The position numbers and the translations under genes were made by a program. Below are positions 15,620 to 23,710 of a stretch of 33,070 nucleotides of DNA, piece by piece. Origin of the DNA: Bifidobacterium breve (GTDB lineage Bacteria > Actinomycetota > Thermoleophilia > Solirubrobacterales > Solirubrobacteraceae); contig CAMDLG010000006.1 in the NCBI GenBank assembly GCA_945901565.1, positions 1 through 33,070 on the forward strand, given 5' to 3'. The notes beneath the pieces were generated by a model. It was not told the DNA's origin, did no database searches, and saw nothing but the letters and a program-made list of their open reading frames with translations. Every line of letters begins with the position of its first letter. The first letter of the stretch is position 1.

Positions 15620-17311
15620 ATGACCGACACCGTGACCTTCGACATGAAACACCGCAGCGCCGCACTCACCGAAGGCCCGGAGCGCGCTGCAGCCCGCGCT
15701 TACCTGAAGGGGATTGGTTACGACGATGAGGCTCTCGCGAAGCCGATCATCGGCGTCGCCTCAACCTGGATTGAGACGATGCCGTGCAACTTCCACCTGC
15801 GCGCCTTGGCGGCGAAGGTCAAAGAAGGCATCCGCGCCGCCGGTGGCACGCCGATGGAGCTGAACACGATCGCGATCTCAGATGGAATCACGATGGGCAC
15901 GCCCGGGATGAAGACTTCGCTCGTTTCACGCGAGATCATCGCCGACTCAATTGAGCTCGTCGGTCGCGGCCATCTCTTCGACGGAGTCGTTGCGCTTTCT
16001 GGCTGCGACAAAACAATTCCCGGCACGGTGATGGCGATCGCACGGCTCAACGTTCCGTCGGTGATGCTCTATGGCGGCTCGATCCCCCCAGGCCGCTTCC
16101 AGGGCCGTGATGTAACTATCCAAGACGTCTTCGAAGCGGTCGGTGCGCACTCAGCCGGCAAGATGAGCGACGCGGAGCTGCACGAACTCGAAGGCGTCGC
16201 AAGCCCTGGTGCTGGTGCCTGCGGCGGGCAGTTCACGGCCAACACGATGGCGATGGCCTACGAGATCATGGGTATCTCGCCGATGGGCTCGGCAATGGTT
16301 CCAGCCCAGCACGCGAGTAAGGCCGACGTCGCCTTCTCGATAGGAGAACTGGTGATGGACGTTCTGCGCCGTGGCGTCATGCCAAGCGAGATCATCACGC
16401 GCAAATCGATTGAGAACGCGATTGCCGGCGTGGCGGCCAGCGGCGGTTCCACAAACGCGGTTCTTCACCTTTTAGCGCTGGCGCGCGAAGCGAAGGTTGA
16501 ACTCGACATCGATGACTTCGACAGGATCAGCGAGGCGACTCCGCTGCTTTGCGACCTAAAGCCGGGCGGAAAGTACGTCGCCGTAGACCTGTACGAGGCG
16601 GGCGGAGTGCCGCTCGTTGCTAATCGACTGCTCGAGGCAGGCCTGCTGCACGAAGACGCGCCGACGGTTACCGGCTTGACGATCGGCGAAGAAGCCGCCA
16701 AGGCGACCGAGGCTGACGGGCAACAGGTCGTCAGGCCTCTCGATAACCCAGTCAAGGCGTCCGGCGGTCTCGCAATCCTGCGCGGCAACATCGCGCCGGA
16801 GGGGTGTGTCGTCAAACTCGTCGGCCACGAACGTCGCCACCACGAAGGCCCGGCACGAGTCTTCGAGAGTGAAGAGCTCGCGATGGAAGCCGTAACAAAC
16901 GGCAAGATCGAAAAAGGCGATGTAGTGATCATTCGCAACGAAGGGCCGGCCGGTGGCCCGGGGATGCGCGAGATGCTTGCCGTAACTGCAGCGATCAATG
17001 GAGCAGGCCTGGGCGAGCACGTAGCGCTATTGACCGACGGCCGATTCTCCGGCGCTACCTACGGCTTCATGGCAGGGCACGTCGCTCCGGAGGCCTTCCG
17101 GGGTGGTCCAATCGCAGCTGTCCGCGACGGCGACACGATCACGATCGATGTCGACAAGCGCAGCCTTGACGTTGACCTCACAGTCGCTGAGATCGATCAG
17201 CGCGTCGCGGCATACGTGCCGCCCGAAAACCCTGACCGCACCGGCGTCCTAGCGAAGTACGCCGATCAGGTAGGGAGCGCCTCGGAAGGCGCTGTGACTC
17301 TCGTTGACTAG
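15620..17311 (+). CDS. ilvD: Dihydroxy-acid dehydratase
   Basis: Dehydrates 2,3-dihydroxy-3-methylbutanoate and its homologue in valine, leucine and isoleucine synthesis. 563 residues. The three iron-sulfur-cluster cysteines are present: Cys56 in TMPCN, Cys129 in SGCDKT and Cys201 in [29 protein letters not shown] and [10 protein letters not shown] are the conserved substrate/metal segments. ATG 15620 has a GGAG Shine-Dalgarno. It stands alone from the other ilv genes; the next gene, a nucleotidase, is 18 nt downstream and may be co-transcribed. No anomaly in length or motifs. Confidence 0.97.
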   Translation: MTDTVTFDMKHRSAALTEGPERAAARAYLKGIGYDDEALAKPIIGVASTWIETMPCNFHLRALAAKVKEGIRAAGGTPMELNTIAISDGITMGTPGMKTSLVSREIIADSIELVGRGHLFDGVVALSGCDKTIPGTVMAIARLNVPSVMLYGGSIPPGRFQGRDVTIQDVFEAVGAHSAGKMSDAELHELEGVASPGAGACGGQFTANTMAMAYEIMGISPMGSAMVPAQHASKADVAFSIGELVMDVLRRGVMPSEIITRKSIENAIAGVAASGGSTNAVLHLLALAREAKVELDIDDFDRISEATPLLCDLKPGGKYVAVDLYEAGGVPLVANRLLEAGLLHEDAPTVTGLTIGEEAAKATEADGQQVVRPLDNPVKASGGLAILRGNIAPEGCVVKLVGHERRHHEGPARVFESEELAMEAVTNGKIEKGDVVIIRNEGPAGGPGMREMLAVTAAINGAGLGEHVALLTDGRFSGATYGFMAGHVAPEAFRGGPIAAVRDGDTITIDVDKRSLDVDLTVAEIDQRVAAYVPPENPDRTGVLAKYADQVGSASEGAVTLVD

Positions 17312-17329
17312 CGTGGATGAATCGTCTAC

Positions 17330-17890
17330 ATGCGCATAGCAATCGACATCGATTCGACCCTCCATCACTACTGGGAGCAGCTCGCTGAGGTAGTACGGCT
17401 GCGCTACGGAGTCGTTCTTCCATATGAACAGCAGCACACTTGGGGAATCTCCGAGCTTGAGCAGGAGGAGCTCGCGGAGACGATCGCCGTCACGCACAGC
17501 GAGGAGTGGATCAGCGCAGCGGAGCCGTATCCAGGCGCCGTTGAAGTAGTTAACAGTTGGGCGCAGGCCGGTCACTTCATCCACATCACGAGCCACCGCG
17601 ACGTCGCCGCTGCAGCGCCTACAGAGCGCTGGTTGGAGGCGATCGGGCTGCGCTACGACGAGCTCTATTGCTCCTACGACAAGATCACTCGCTGCCGCGA
17701 ACTAGAGATCGATCTGTTGGTTGATGACAGCCCAGTCAACCTGACGAGCGCAATCGATGAGGGGATCCGCGGCGCGACGATCTTGCACCCCTGGAACGCT
17801 GAGGTCTGCCGCTCTGAGGAGGTCACGAGCGCTGAGGATTGGCCTCAGCTTGGGATCTTGCTGGCGCCGTTACTTGCAGCGAACCAGTAG
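17330..17890 (+). CDS. HAD-superfamily 5'-nucleotidase (NT5C/YqfW-like)
   Basis: 186 residues. HAD motif I is IDIDST (nucleophile Asp5 and acid/base Asp7), motif II is ITSHR, the lysine motif is in SYDKITRC and the terminal acidic motif is LLVDDSP. This set and the small size match the deoxyribonucleotidase-like family (NT5C, B. subtilis YqfW). The likely activity is dephosphorylation of a nucleoside monophosphate or related small phosphate ester; the substrate is unknown. ATG 17330 lies 18 nt after ilvD. There is no signal peptide, so it is cytoplasmic. Confidence 0.8.
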   Translation: MRIAIDIDSTLHHYWEQLAEVVRLRYGVVLPYEQQHTWGISELEQEELAETIAVTHSEEWISAAEPYPGAVEVVNSWAQAGHFIHITSHRDVAAAAPTERWLEAIGLRYDELYCSYDKITRCRELEIDLLVDDSPVNLTSAIDEGIRGATILHPWNAEVCRSEEVTSAEDWPQLGILLAPLLAANQ

Positions 17891-17936
17891 CTGCCTCGGC
17901 AGGGAGATAGCCTCGCACGGCGAAAGTTTGTAACAG

Positions 17937-17952
17937 CGCGCTAACTAGCGCG
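17937..17952 (+). terminator. Hairpin after the ilvD-nucleotidase pair
   Basis: CGCGCT and AGCGCG form a perfect 6-bp stem with a 4-nt AACT loop, about 50 nt after the nucleotidase stop. No U-tract follows, so it would be a non-canonical terminator at best. Confidence 0.35.
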
Positions 17953-17971
17953 ATCGGTCTTTCAAACCGCG

Positions 17972-17977
17972 TATGTT
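17972..17977 (+). promoter_or_regulatory. -10 element TATGTT of the L,D-transpeptidase gene
   Basis: TATGTT ends 9 nt before the ATG at 17987. There is no Shine-Dalgarno between them, as expected for a leaderless transcript. Confidence 0.4.
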
Positions 17978-17986
17978 TAACCGTTC

Positions 17987-19024
17987 ATGCCCCGTAAGTT
18001 TCTAATACCCCTAGTAGCGGTCGGTGCATTCCTCATTCTGATAGTTGGCGGCGCCTTTGCTTACGACAGCGCGACCTCCCAAACGATCGCTCCCGGGGTC
18101 GAGGTTGGCTCCGTCGACGTTGGCGGATTAACAGCGGACGAGGCACGCGTCAAGCTTCACCGCGAACTGCGCGCCAGCGTAGAAGAGCCGCTGGTCGTGC
18201 AGCGCGGTAAGCGCTCTTGGAAGCTAGGCCCCGAGCAGTCAAAGGCTTCGGTGGACATCGATGGCAGTGTTGGTGAAGCGTTGGCGACGAGTAACAGCGG
18301 CAATTTTCTCGTCCGCGCCTACCGCAAAGTCACCGGTAGCGAAATGAGCGCGACTGTCGCTCCGGAGATCACTTATTCGAAGCCCGCAGTGGCCAAGATG
18401 GTTAAGCGCGTCACGAAAGCCGTCGACCGCCCTGCAAAAGATGCTTCTCTGAGCATCACGGCTAATGCAGTTGCGCCGGTCGCGGCGAAGCGCGGAGTCA
18501 AGGTGCGCCGCGTTCGCTTGCTGCGCTCGCTGAGCACAGCGCTCACCACTCCGGGTGCCCGTCACACCGTGCCGCTCGTCGTTCAATCGCTCCAGCCAAA
18601 AGTCACCACCGGGCAGCTAGCGTCGAAGTACCCAACGCTAATCACGGTTGACCGCACGAACTTCAAATTGACGCTCTTCAAGGATCTAAAGCCGGTCAAG
18701 ACGTACATTGTTGCCGTTGGCCAAGCAGGACTCGAAACACCCGCGGGCCTGTACTCAATCCAGGACATGCAGGTAAACCCCAGCTGGCACGTTCCGAATA
18801 GCGCCTGGGCAGGTGACTTAGCTGGACAGGTAATCCCACCTGGGCCTAACAACCCGATCAAGGCACGCTGGATGGGGATCGCGGATAGTGCAGGCATCCA
18901 CGGAACCGCAGATCCCGGCTCGCTTGGTTCAGCGGCCTCGCACGGCTGTGTTCGGATGGACATCCCCGACGTGATCGATCTTTATGACCAGGTCAGCGTC
19001 GGCACGCCTGTCTTCATCGCTTAG
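17987..19024 (+). CDS. Secreted L,D-transpeptidase (PG_binding_4 + YkuD)
   Basis: 345 residues. An N-terminal membrane helix/signal anchor (about 5-26) is followed by a YoaR-type PG_binding_4 region (GVEVGSVDVGGLTADEA, about 37-53) and a helical linker. The C-terminal YkuD catalytic domain (about 215-345) carries GIHGTAD (His305) and SHGCVRM (His319, nucleophile Cys321). It would form 3-3 cross-links in peptidoglycan or attach peptides to it outside the membrane. Start ATG 17987 places positive residues (MPRK) just before the helix. It is monocistronic, with its own -10 element and a convergent neighbour 3 nt downstream. Confidence 0.92.
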   Translation: MPRKFLIPLVAVGAFLILIVGGAFAYDSATSQTIAPGVEVGSVDVGGLTADEARVKLHRELRASVEEPLVVQRGKRSWKLGPEQSKASVDIDGSVGEALATSNSGNFLVRAYRKVTGSEMSATVAPEITYSKPAVAKMVKRVTKAVDRPAKDASLSITANAVAPVAAKRGVKVRRVRLLRSLSTALTTPGARHTVPLVVQSLQPKVTTGQLASKYPTLITVDRTNFKLTLFKDLKPVKTYIVAVGQAGLETPAGLYSIQDMQVNPSWHVPNSAWAGDLAGQVIPPGPNNPIKARWMGIADSAGIHGTADPGSLGSAASHGCVRMDIPDVIDLYDQVSVGTPVFIA

Positions 19025-19027
19025 CGC

Positions 19028-19303
19028 TCAGCGACCAAGGATCTCATCAACGGGAATTTCCTCCCAGCCTTGCTCGATTAGCAGGGCATGATGGTCGCTA
19101 TGGCGAAAGACCAATGATCCAAGAACGACCCCCCGCATCGACTTACGTAGCACTGCGTACCACATCGTGGTTGCGTCGTCTGAGCCCCGAACGCGGTGCC
19201 ACGGCGCCGGTGGGTCCTCACCAAGCGTCGCGATTCCGCGGGCATCGAGGCCTGCAGCGGTAGCGGCCTGACCATCGTCGGTATTTATGAAGAAGAGCGC
19301 CAC
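19028..19303 (-). CDS. Small protein of unknown function
   Basis: 91 residues if started at GTG 19303 (MALFFINTDDG). A longer version to 19402 lies inside the recombinase gene and is unlikely. The sequence looks protein-like: a WYAVLRKSM segment, then LVFRHSDHHALLIEQGWEEIPVDEI. It has no membrane segment, cysteine cluster or catalytic motif I recognise. It fills an otherwise empty 260-bp gap between the transpeptidase and the recombinase, converging with the former (3-nt gap) and overlapping the recombinase start by 17 bp head-to-head. I do not recognise the family. Moderate confidence that it is translated. Confidence 0.5.
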   Translation of the reverse strand: MALFFINTDDGQAATAAGLDARGIATLGEDPPAPWHRVRGSDDATTMWYAVLRKSMRGVVLGSLVFRHSDHHALLIEQGWEEIPVDEILGR

Positions 19304-20222
19304 AGCCAACGAGGATACGAAGCCACCGCTATCGGTGCCCTGGAGCGACGCGCTGCAGATGGTTAGCGACGACCTGGCGCGGCGCGGCAGCGCGGAACGC
19401 ACTGCGAGCGCATACCTCGGTGATCTAACTCAGTTTGCACAGTGGGCGATGGCCTCGGATCTGACGCCGGTGGACGTCGATTCTCGTCAGATAAGACGCT
19501 ATGCAGCGCTCTGTGGCGAACGCGAGCTGGCTGCTGCGACGGTCGCTCGGAAACTCGCGTCGCTGCGGGCCTGCTTCAGGACGCTTCGTGAGCACGGCGT
19601 CGTCACGCAGAATCCAGCCGATTTGGTTGCCGCGCCGAAGCGAGCATCGGCTTTGCCGCGCGTCCTGCGCCGCAGCGAACTAACCAAGCTGATCGATCGC
19701 ATCCCCGGAGCGACAGCACTAGAGATTCGTGACAAGGCGCTGATCGAGCTGGCATATGGTTCCGGGCTGCGAGCCGAGGAGCTGATCGACGTTAACGTTG
19801 AATCGGTTGAGCTCGACGCCGAACAGATTCGAGTCGAAGGTAAGGGTTCTAAGTCCAGATTCGTGCCAATTGGCGAGTACAGCCGCCGCGCACTGATCGC
19901 TTACCTCGAACGGGGACGGCCGGCGCTCCTTTCTGACCCAGAACAGGCTGCCCTCTTCCTGTCTAAGTCAGGGAATCGTTTGCAGAGTTCTGACGTGCGC
20001 CGCCGACTGCGGCTCTGGGCGAGGGCCGCCGACCTACCTGGCCGCATTTATCCGCACGCACTGCGCCACTCGTTTGCAACGCATCTTTTGGATGGAGGTG
20101 CAGATCTGAGGGCGATCCAAGAGCTACTCGGACATGAGCACCTATCCAGCACTCAGATCTATACAAAGGTTGAGTCTGCGCGTCTGCGCGCGGCTTATAG
20201 CGCCAGCCATCCTCGCGCTTGA
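19287..20222 (+). CDS. Tyrosine recombinase, XerC/XerD type
   Basis: 311 residues. The N-terminal SAM-like core-binding domain (about 30-110) is followed by the catalytic domain. The active site is complete: Arg162 (GLRAEEL), Lys in EGKGSKSRFVP, His257 and Arg260 (HALRHSFATHL), His283 (LLGHEHLSS) and nucleophile Tyr292 (IYTKV). Xer recombinases resolve chromosome dimers at dif; this length and motif set fit XerC/D better than a phage integrase. ATG 19287 is the start used. Which Xer it is, and whether it is the sole one, cannot be told from here. The downstream genes begin 54 nt later. Confidence 0.88.
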   Translation: MKKSATANEDTKPPLSVPWSDALQMVSDDLARRGSAERTASAYLGDLTQFAQWAMASDLTPVDVDSRQIRRYAALCGERELAAATVARKLASLRACFRTLREHGVVTQNPADLVAAPKRASALPRVLRRSELTKLIDRIPGATALEIRDKALIELAYGSGLRAEELIDVNVESVELDAEQIRVEGKGSKSRFVPIGEYSRRALIAYLERGRPALLSDPEQAALFLSKSGNRLQSSDVRRRLRLWARAADLPGRIYPHALRHSFATHLLDGGADLRAIQELLGHEHLSSTQIYTKVESARLRAAYSASHPRA

Positions 20223-20263
20223 GCCAAGGCGAGCGGCGCTTTTGCGGCTCTCCGCTACCTTTC

Positions 20264-20269
20264 TACTTT
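20264..20269 (+). promoter_or_regulatory. -10 element TACTTT of the CxxC protein gene
   Basis: TACTTT ends 6 nt before the ATG at 20276. An overlapping alternative TACCTT (20256-20261) is 14 nt from the ATG. This is again the short-spaced leaderless arrangement with no Shine-Dalgarno. Confidence 0.35.
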
Positions 20270-20275
20270 GTGGCT

Positions 20276-21025
20276 ATGAGACAGATATCGACGGTTCGCG
20301 AGTCGCAGATCTGTGAGATCTGCCAGCGCAACCTGTTGGCCGGCGAGCGCCATGACGTCTTTCTGCATGCCGGCGCACGCCGAATCGTCTGCGAACTTTG
20401 TACCGAGCGCGCGACTCAGCAGGGCTGGCTACGAGAGTCGGGTGACCAAGCTCCTGCGACCGGGAAGCTCGGCTGGATTCGCCGTTCGCAAGGCCGCGTG
20501 AGGCCGGGCCGCCTCTCACGCCGCAGTCCGGAGCCAGAGGTCGACCTACTGGTGCCGCCTGAAGCGCAAGGTCTAGTAAATGAAAATGAAGCTTCGTTCT
20601 CCGACGTGGTTGAAGAGTCGGAGGTAGTTGAACCCTCGGAGTTTGATCTCCCCGAGATTGCTGAGCTGGCCGTCAACGAGCATGCTGTGCGCGCTGTTCC
20701 TACTCATTCCGACATGAAGGGCGCGCGCGCCGTAGCTGTCTTCAATGCAGGTGAGAATCCACGAACGGTCTCTAGCCTTTCTCGGACGCTCGGTGCCCCA
20801 GTAGTCAGCGTTCGACCGTCTGCAACTGAGGGCAGCATCGTTTCGATCGTTGTCGCCTGGGAGCTCTCCTGGTACGGATTTGAGGTTGACCTAGCCGATG
20901 AAGGGTCAGGCGCTCGGCTGATCGCTCAAGGTTCAGAGCTTGCCGAGTTAGACGAGCGCGATCGTGTCCCCAATGCCGTTGCCGATTCGCTCGGGATGCT
21001 TCATTCGGCGGTTGAATCGCAGTGA
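20276..21025 (+). CDS. CxxC-containing protein of unknown function
   Basis: 249 residues from ATG 20276 (MRQISTVRES); a TTG at 20219 overlaps the recombinase and is rejected. Two CxxC pairs (CEIC at about 13-16 and CELC at about 42-45), separated by a short basic stretch, look like a zinc ribbon. An arginine-rich segment (about 70-100) and an acidic, Glu/Val-rich linker follow. The C-terminal domain (about 150-245) includes ARAVAVFNAGENPRTVSSL, a hydrophobic SIVSIVVAWELSWYGFEV segment and an acidic end. I do not recognise the family. The GTGA overlap with the following RNase H-like gene implies the two are made together, so a nucleic-acid-linked role is possible but not shown. Confidence 0.8.
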   Translation: MRQISTVRESQICEICQRNLLAGERHDVFLHAGARRIVCELCTERATQQGWLRESGDQAPATGKLGWIRRSQGRVRPGRLSRRSPEPEVDLLVPPEAQGLVNENEASFSDVVEESEVVEPSEFDLPEIAELAVNEHAVRAVPTHSDMKGARAVAVFNAGENPRTVSSLSRTLGAPVVSVRPSATEGSIVSIVVAWELSWYGFEVDLADEGSGARLIAQGSELAELDERDRVPNAVADSLGMLHSAVESQ

Positions 21026-21426
21026 AGCTGACGCTGCACGTCGATGGCGGTTCACGCGGTAACCCAGGGCCCGCCGCGGCCGGCGCGGTCGCTTCGAACG
21101 ACGCCGGCGAAATTATTGCTGAGCGAGGCGAGCTGATCGGCGAAGCCAGCAACAACGTCGCCGAGTACCGAGCTGTACTGCTCGGCGCCACGTTGGCCGC
21201 CGAGCTCGGCGCTACGGAGATTGAACTGGTTAACGATTCAGAGCTGATTGCCTACCAGCTAAGTGGTAAATACAAAGTCAAACACCCTGACATGAAGCCG
21301 CTTTACGCAGAGGCGATCGCCGCGCTCCAAGACTTCGATAGCTGGTCAATCCGCTGCGTGCGCCGCGAAGAGAACGTTGAAGCCGATCTGCTCGTCAACC
21401 AAACGCTCGACGCCGGCGCGCTCTAG
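21022..21426 (+). CDS. Ribonuclease HI-like protein
   Basis: 134 residues. The RNase H fold active site is complete: Asp8 (HVDGGSRGNPGP), Glu48 (NNVAEYRA), Asp72 (NDSELI) and Asp122 (VEADLLVN). NPGPAA and the KHPDMKPLY handle-like segment match the short actinobacterial/Bacillus YpdQ-like RNase HI group. GTG 21022 overlaps the previous stop (GTGA). It would degrade RNA in RNA:DNA hybrids. The window therefore encodes both an HII and an HI-type enzyme. No N-terminal hybrid-binding domain is present. Confidence 0.88.
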   Translation: MKLTLHVDGGSRGNPGPAAAGAVASNDAGEIIAERGELIGEASNNVAEYRAVLLGATLAAELGATEIELVNDSELIAYQLSGKYKVKHPDMKPLYAEAIAALQDFDSWSIRCVRREENVEADLLVNQTLDAGAL

Positions 21427-21433
21427 AGCGCCG
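21414..21433. terminator. Palindromic hairpin at the rnhA-like/amidase convergence
   Basis: A perfect 14-bp palindrome (21418-21431, centred on the TCTAGA of the RNase H-like stop) is extended by imperfect CGGC/GCCG arms. It lies between two convergent genes and could stop transcription from both sides. There is no U-tract. Confidence 0.35.
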
Positions 21434-21453
21434 CGCTGAGGGCTGGAACGCTG

Positions 21454-22887
21454 CTACGCGCCGAACGTGGGTCTGTGGCCTGGGCTGTCTAGCCAGGGCC
21501 GAACTTGCTCTAGAGCTGCTCCGATTCGGAAGACCGTCTCGTCGTCGTAGGTTCTCCCTGCAATCTGAACACCGGTGGGTATTCCGTTCTCGGCGAACCC
21601 GGACGGGACGTTGAGCACGGGGCAGCGGCTGAGAACGTTGAAGGGCGAGGTGAGTAGCGCATCGAAGTAGAACTCTAGGTCGACGCCGTTAACACGGATT
21701 CCGTGTCCGACGTAGTCATCATCGGCTAGCAGTCCGCTCATCCCGTTCGTCGGACAGATAAGCGCGTCATAGTTCTCCAGCAGGCCGCCGATCGGTTCGT
21801 AGATCTTTGCTTCCAGGAGGAGCGCCTCGAGTAGCGAGGAACCGCCACCGGCGTCAGCGGCCCAGCGGGCGAACTCAACCGCGTAGTCGGTTACCAGTGC
21901 GCGGTTCTCGTCGATTGTCTGAGCCACCGCTTCGCCGAAGATGAGACGGAAGTGAATCGCGCTGGCGCGCGCCACATCGGCCTGAAGTACTTGCGCGTCG
22001 ACCTCATCAACGATCGCTCCGGCTTCGCGTAACGCTTCGCCGACGGCGAGAGTGTTACTGATGATCTCGGGTTCGACCGGCCAGCCGCCAAGGTCGACTG
22101 AGAGCGCGATGCGCATCCCGCTTAGCGCTTCAAAGTCATCTGGCAAGACGAATTTCGGACGCAGTGTCGTGACGTCGCTCGGGTCGGGGCCAGCGATCTG
22201 GTTTTGGTAGAGCGCGCAGTCGGCGATGGTTCGCGCAAGCGGGCCGTTGTGGCAGAAGGTGTCGAGGTTGAATGGCGGGTCGAGCGGAACACGGCCGTAA
22301 GGCGGTTTGAAACCGACAACACCGCAGAACGCAGCGGGGATTCGGATCGAGCCGCCAATGTCTGAGCCACTGGCGAGCGTGGTCGTACCACTCGCGAGCG
22401 CGGCCGCCGAGCCTCCGGAAGATCCCCCCGGTGAGTACTTTGGATTCCAGGGGTTGCGCGTTACGCCCCAGATCCTTGACTGTGTGAACGCGGAGCAGGA
22501 GAACTCTGGCGCCGTCGTCCGAGCGTGGATGATTGCTCCGCTGTCAAGTTGGCGCTGCGCGAAGGCAGAGCTGTGATCGGCAACCAGGTCCTTGTAGATC
22601 AGCGAGCCCTGCGTCCACGGCTGCCCATCCACCGCTTCTTCTTCCTTCACTGCCAAAGGGATTCCTTCTAGAGGCCGAGGCGCGTTGCCTCTGCCGGCGT
22701 ATCGCTGCTCGGCGCCGCGAGCCTTTTCTAGCGCCTCATCAAAGAATTGGTGGCAGAGCGCGTTGACGACAGGTTCTACCCGCTCGGCTTGCTGGATAGT
22801 CGCCTCCATCAGCTCGACCGGCGAGAGACTCTTCTCTTTGAATAGCTTTATCGCCTGCGTCGCGGAGATATAGCTGAGCTCGCTCAT
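21454..22887 (-). CDS. Amidase signature-family hydrolase
   Basis: 477 residues. It hydrolyses an amide bond by the Ser-cisSer-Lys mechanism: Lys in PLAVKEEEAVDG, cis-Ser in SPGGSSGGSAAA and nucleophile Ser in GSDIGGSIRIPA, followed by CGVVGFKPPYGR. These fit the amidase signature family. It lacks features fixing it as GatA: no gatC/gatB is nearby, and the C-terminal region resembles general aliphatic or aryl amidases. ATG 22887 (MSELSYISATQ) is the natural start; the longer frame to 22983 runs into bioY. The gene is 49 nt downstream of bioY on the same strand and may share its transcript. Substrate unknown. Confidence 0.9.
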   Translation of the reverse strand: MSELSYISATQAIKLFKEKSLSPVELMEATIQQAERVEPVVNALCHQFFDEALEKARGAEQRYAGRGNAPRPLEGIPLAVKEEEAVDGQPWTQGSLIYKDLVADHSSAFAQRQLDSGAIIHARTTAPEFSCSAFTQSRIWGVTRNPWNPKYSPGGSSGGSAAALASGTTTLASGSDIGGSIRIPAAFCGVVGFKPPYGRVPLDPPFNLDTFCHNGPLARTIADCALYQNQIAGPDPSDVTTLRPKFVLPDDFEALSGMRIALSVDLGGWPVEPEIISNTLAVGEALREAGAIVDEVDAQVLQADVARASAIHFRLIFGEAVAQTIDENRALVTDYAVEFARWAADAGGGSSLLEALLLEAKIYEPIGGLLENYDALICPTNGMSGLLADDDYVGHGIRVNGVDLEFYFDALLTSPFNVLSRCPVLNVPSGFAENGIPTGVQIAGRTYDDETVFRIGAALEQVRPWLDSPGHRPTFGA

Positions 22888-22936
22888 TACGTCGCAACCC
22901 GGATCGCTTTGCGGCGCTGCGAGGCTAACGTCAGGG

Positions 22937-23593
22937 CTAGAGGATCCCAGCCTTTGGGCCGTCGTCCTCGTTCTTGCGGCCAACGCCGGTCTTCTGAAGC
23001 AGCGCCCATCCGGCTGGCAGCAATGCGGCGGCGAAGGCCAACTTCACGAGGTCGCCGAGGATGAACGGCTGGACCCCAGTCTTATAGGCCTGTGACCATC
23101 CGAATGCGACGCCGTCGCCGGCAGGATCCCAGCTCGCAAGCCACGGAACACCGATGGCGTAGATCAGGATGTTGCCCAGCAGCAGCGCCCCGATCATCGA
23201 CATCACGCGCCGGTCTGCGCCGCGTTCGGCGAGCCAGCCGACTACGCCTGCAGCGAGGACGAATCCGAGGATGTAGCCGCCGGTTGCGCCGCTGATGATC
23301 TCCCAGCCGCCCGACTGGTCGGTGAAGATCGGCGCACCGAGCGCGCCGATGATGAAGTAGACGGCGAGAGCGAGCGCCCCGCGCGTTGATCCGAGGACGC
23401 CGCCTACTAGTAAGACGGCGAGCGTCTGACCAGTGAACGGGACCGGATACCAAGGGATCGAGATCTGTGCGAGCCCAGCAACTAGGGCAGTTCCACCGAG
23501 GACCAGTACGAGGTCTCGAAGGAGCGCGACGCTGCGCTCCTGCGAACGTGGCATTAGTCGATCAGCGATAGTCCCGTAGCGCGCGGTGTGCAT
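22937..23593 (-). CDS. bioY: Biotin transporter substrate-binding component BioY
   Basis: 218 residues, six hydrophobic segments. BioY is the S-component of ECF-type biotin uptake. The hallmark stretch is PWYPVPFTGQTLAVLLVGGVLG (residues about 47-68, given in part) and the GGYILGF segment. No EcfA/EcfT genes are next to it, so it uses shared ECF modules or acts alone. ATG 23593 has a strong AAGGAG Shine-Dalgarno 9 nt upstream, one of the clearest in the window; the longer frame to 23617 includes that site and is rejected. A TAGGAT hexamer lies about 40 nt upstream. I could not recognise a biotin-repressor operator. Confidence 0.93.
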   Translation of the reverse strand: MHTARYGTIADRLMPRSQERSVALLRDLVLVLGGTALVAGLAQISIPWYPVPFTGQTLAVLLVGGVLGSTRGALALAVYFIIGALGAPIFTDQSGGWEIISGATGGYILGFVLAAGVVGWLAERGADRRVMSMIGALLLGNILIYAIGVPWLASWDPAGDGVAFGWSQAYKTGVQPFILGDLVKLAFAAALLPAGWALLQKTGVGRKNEDDGPKAGIL

Positions 23594-23710
23594 CTGGAGG
23601 TGCTCCTTAGTCGGCAATTTACCCGAGCGATCCTACGCGATCGACGTCGACGCCGCAGGGCGGCGTCCCGCTGCCTTTAGGCCGTAGGCAGCCCGTGATA
23701 CAAACAGAAC

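Noticed and set aside
14726-15652. 308-residue minus-strand frame
   Set aside because: Antisense of dprA, whose core motifs are all present on the plus strand.
19287-20222. Xer-type recombinase as the integrase of the 25.7-29.6 kb insertion
   Set aside because: It is over 5 kb away and outside the duplicated junctions. The flanking repeats are about 200 bp of coding/promoter sequence, unlike a short attachment core. It looks like a chromosomal XerC/D.
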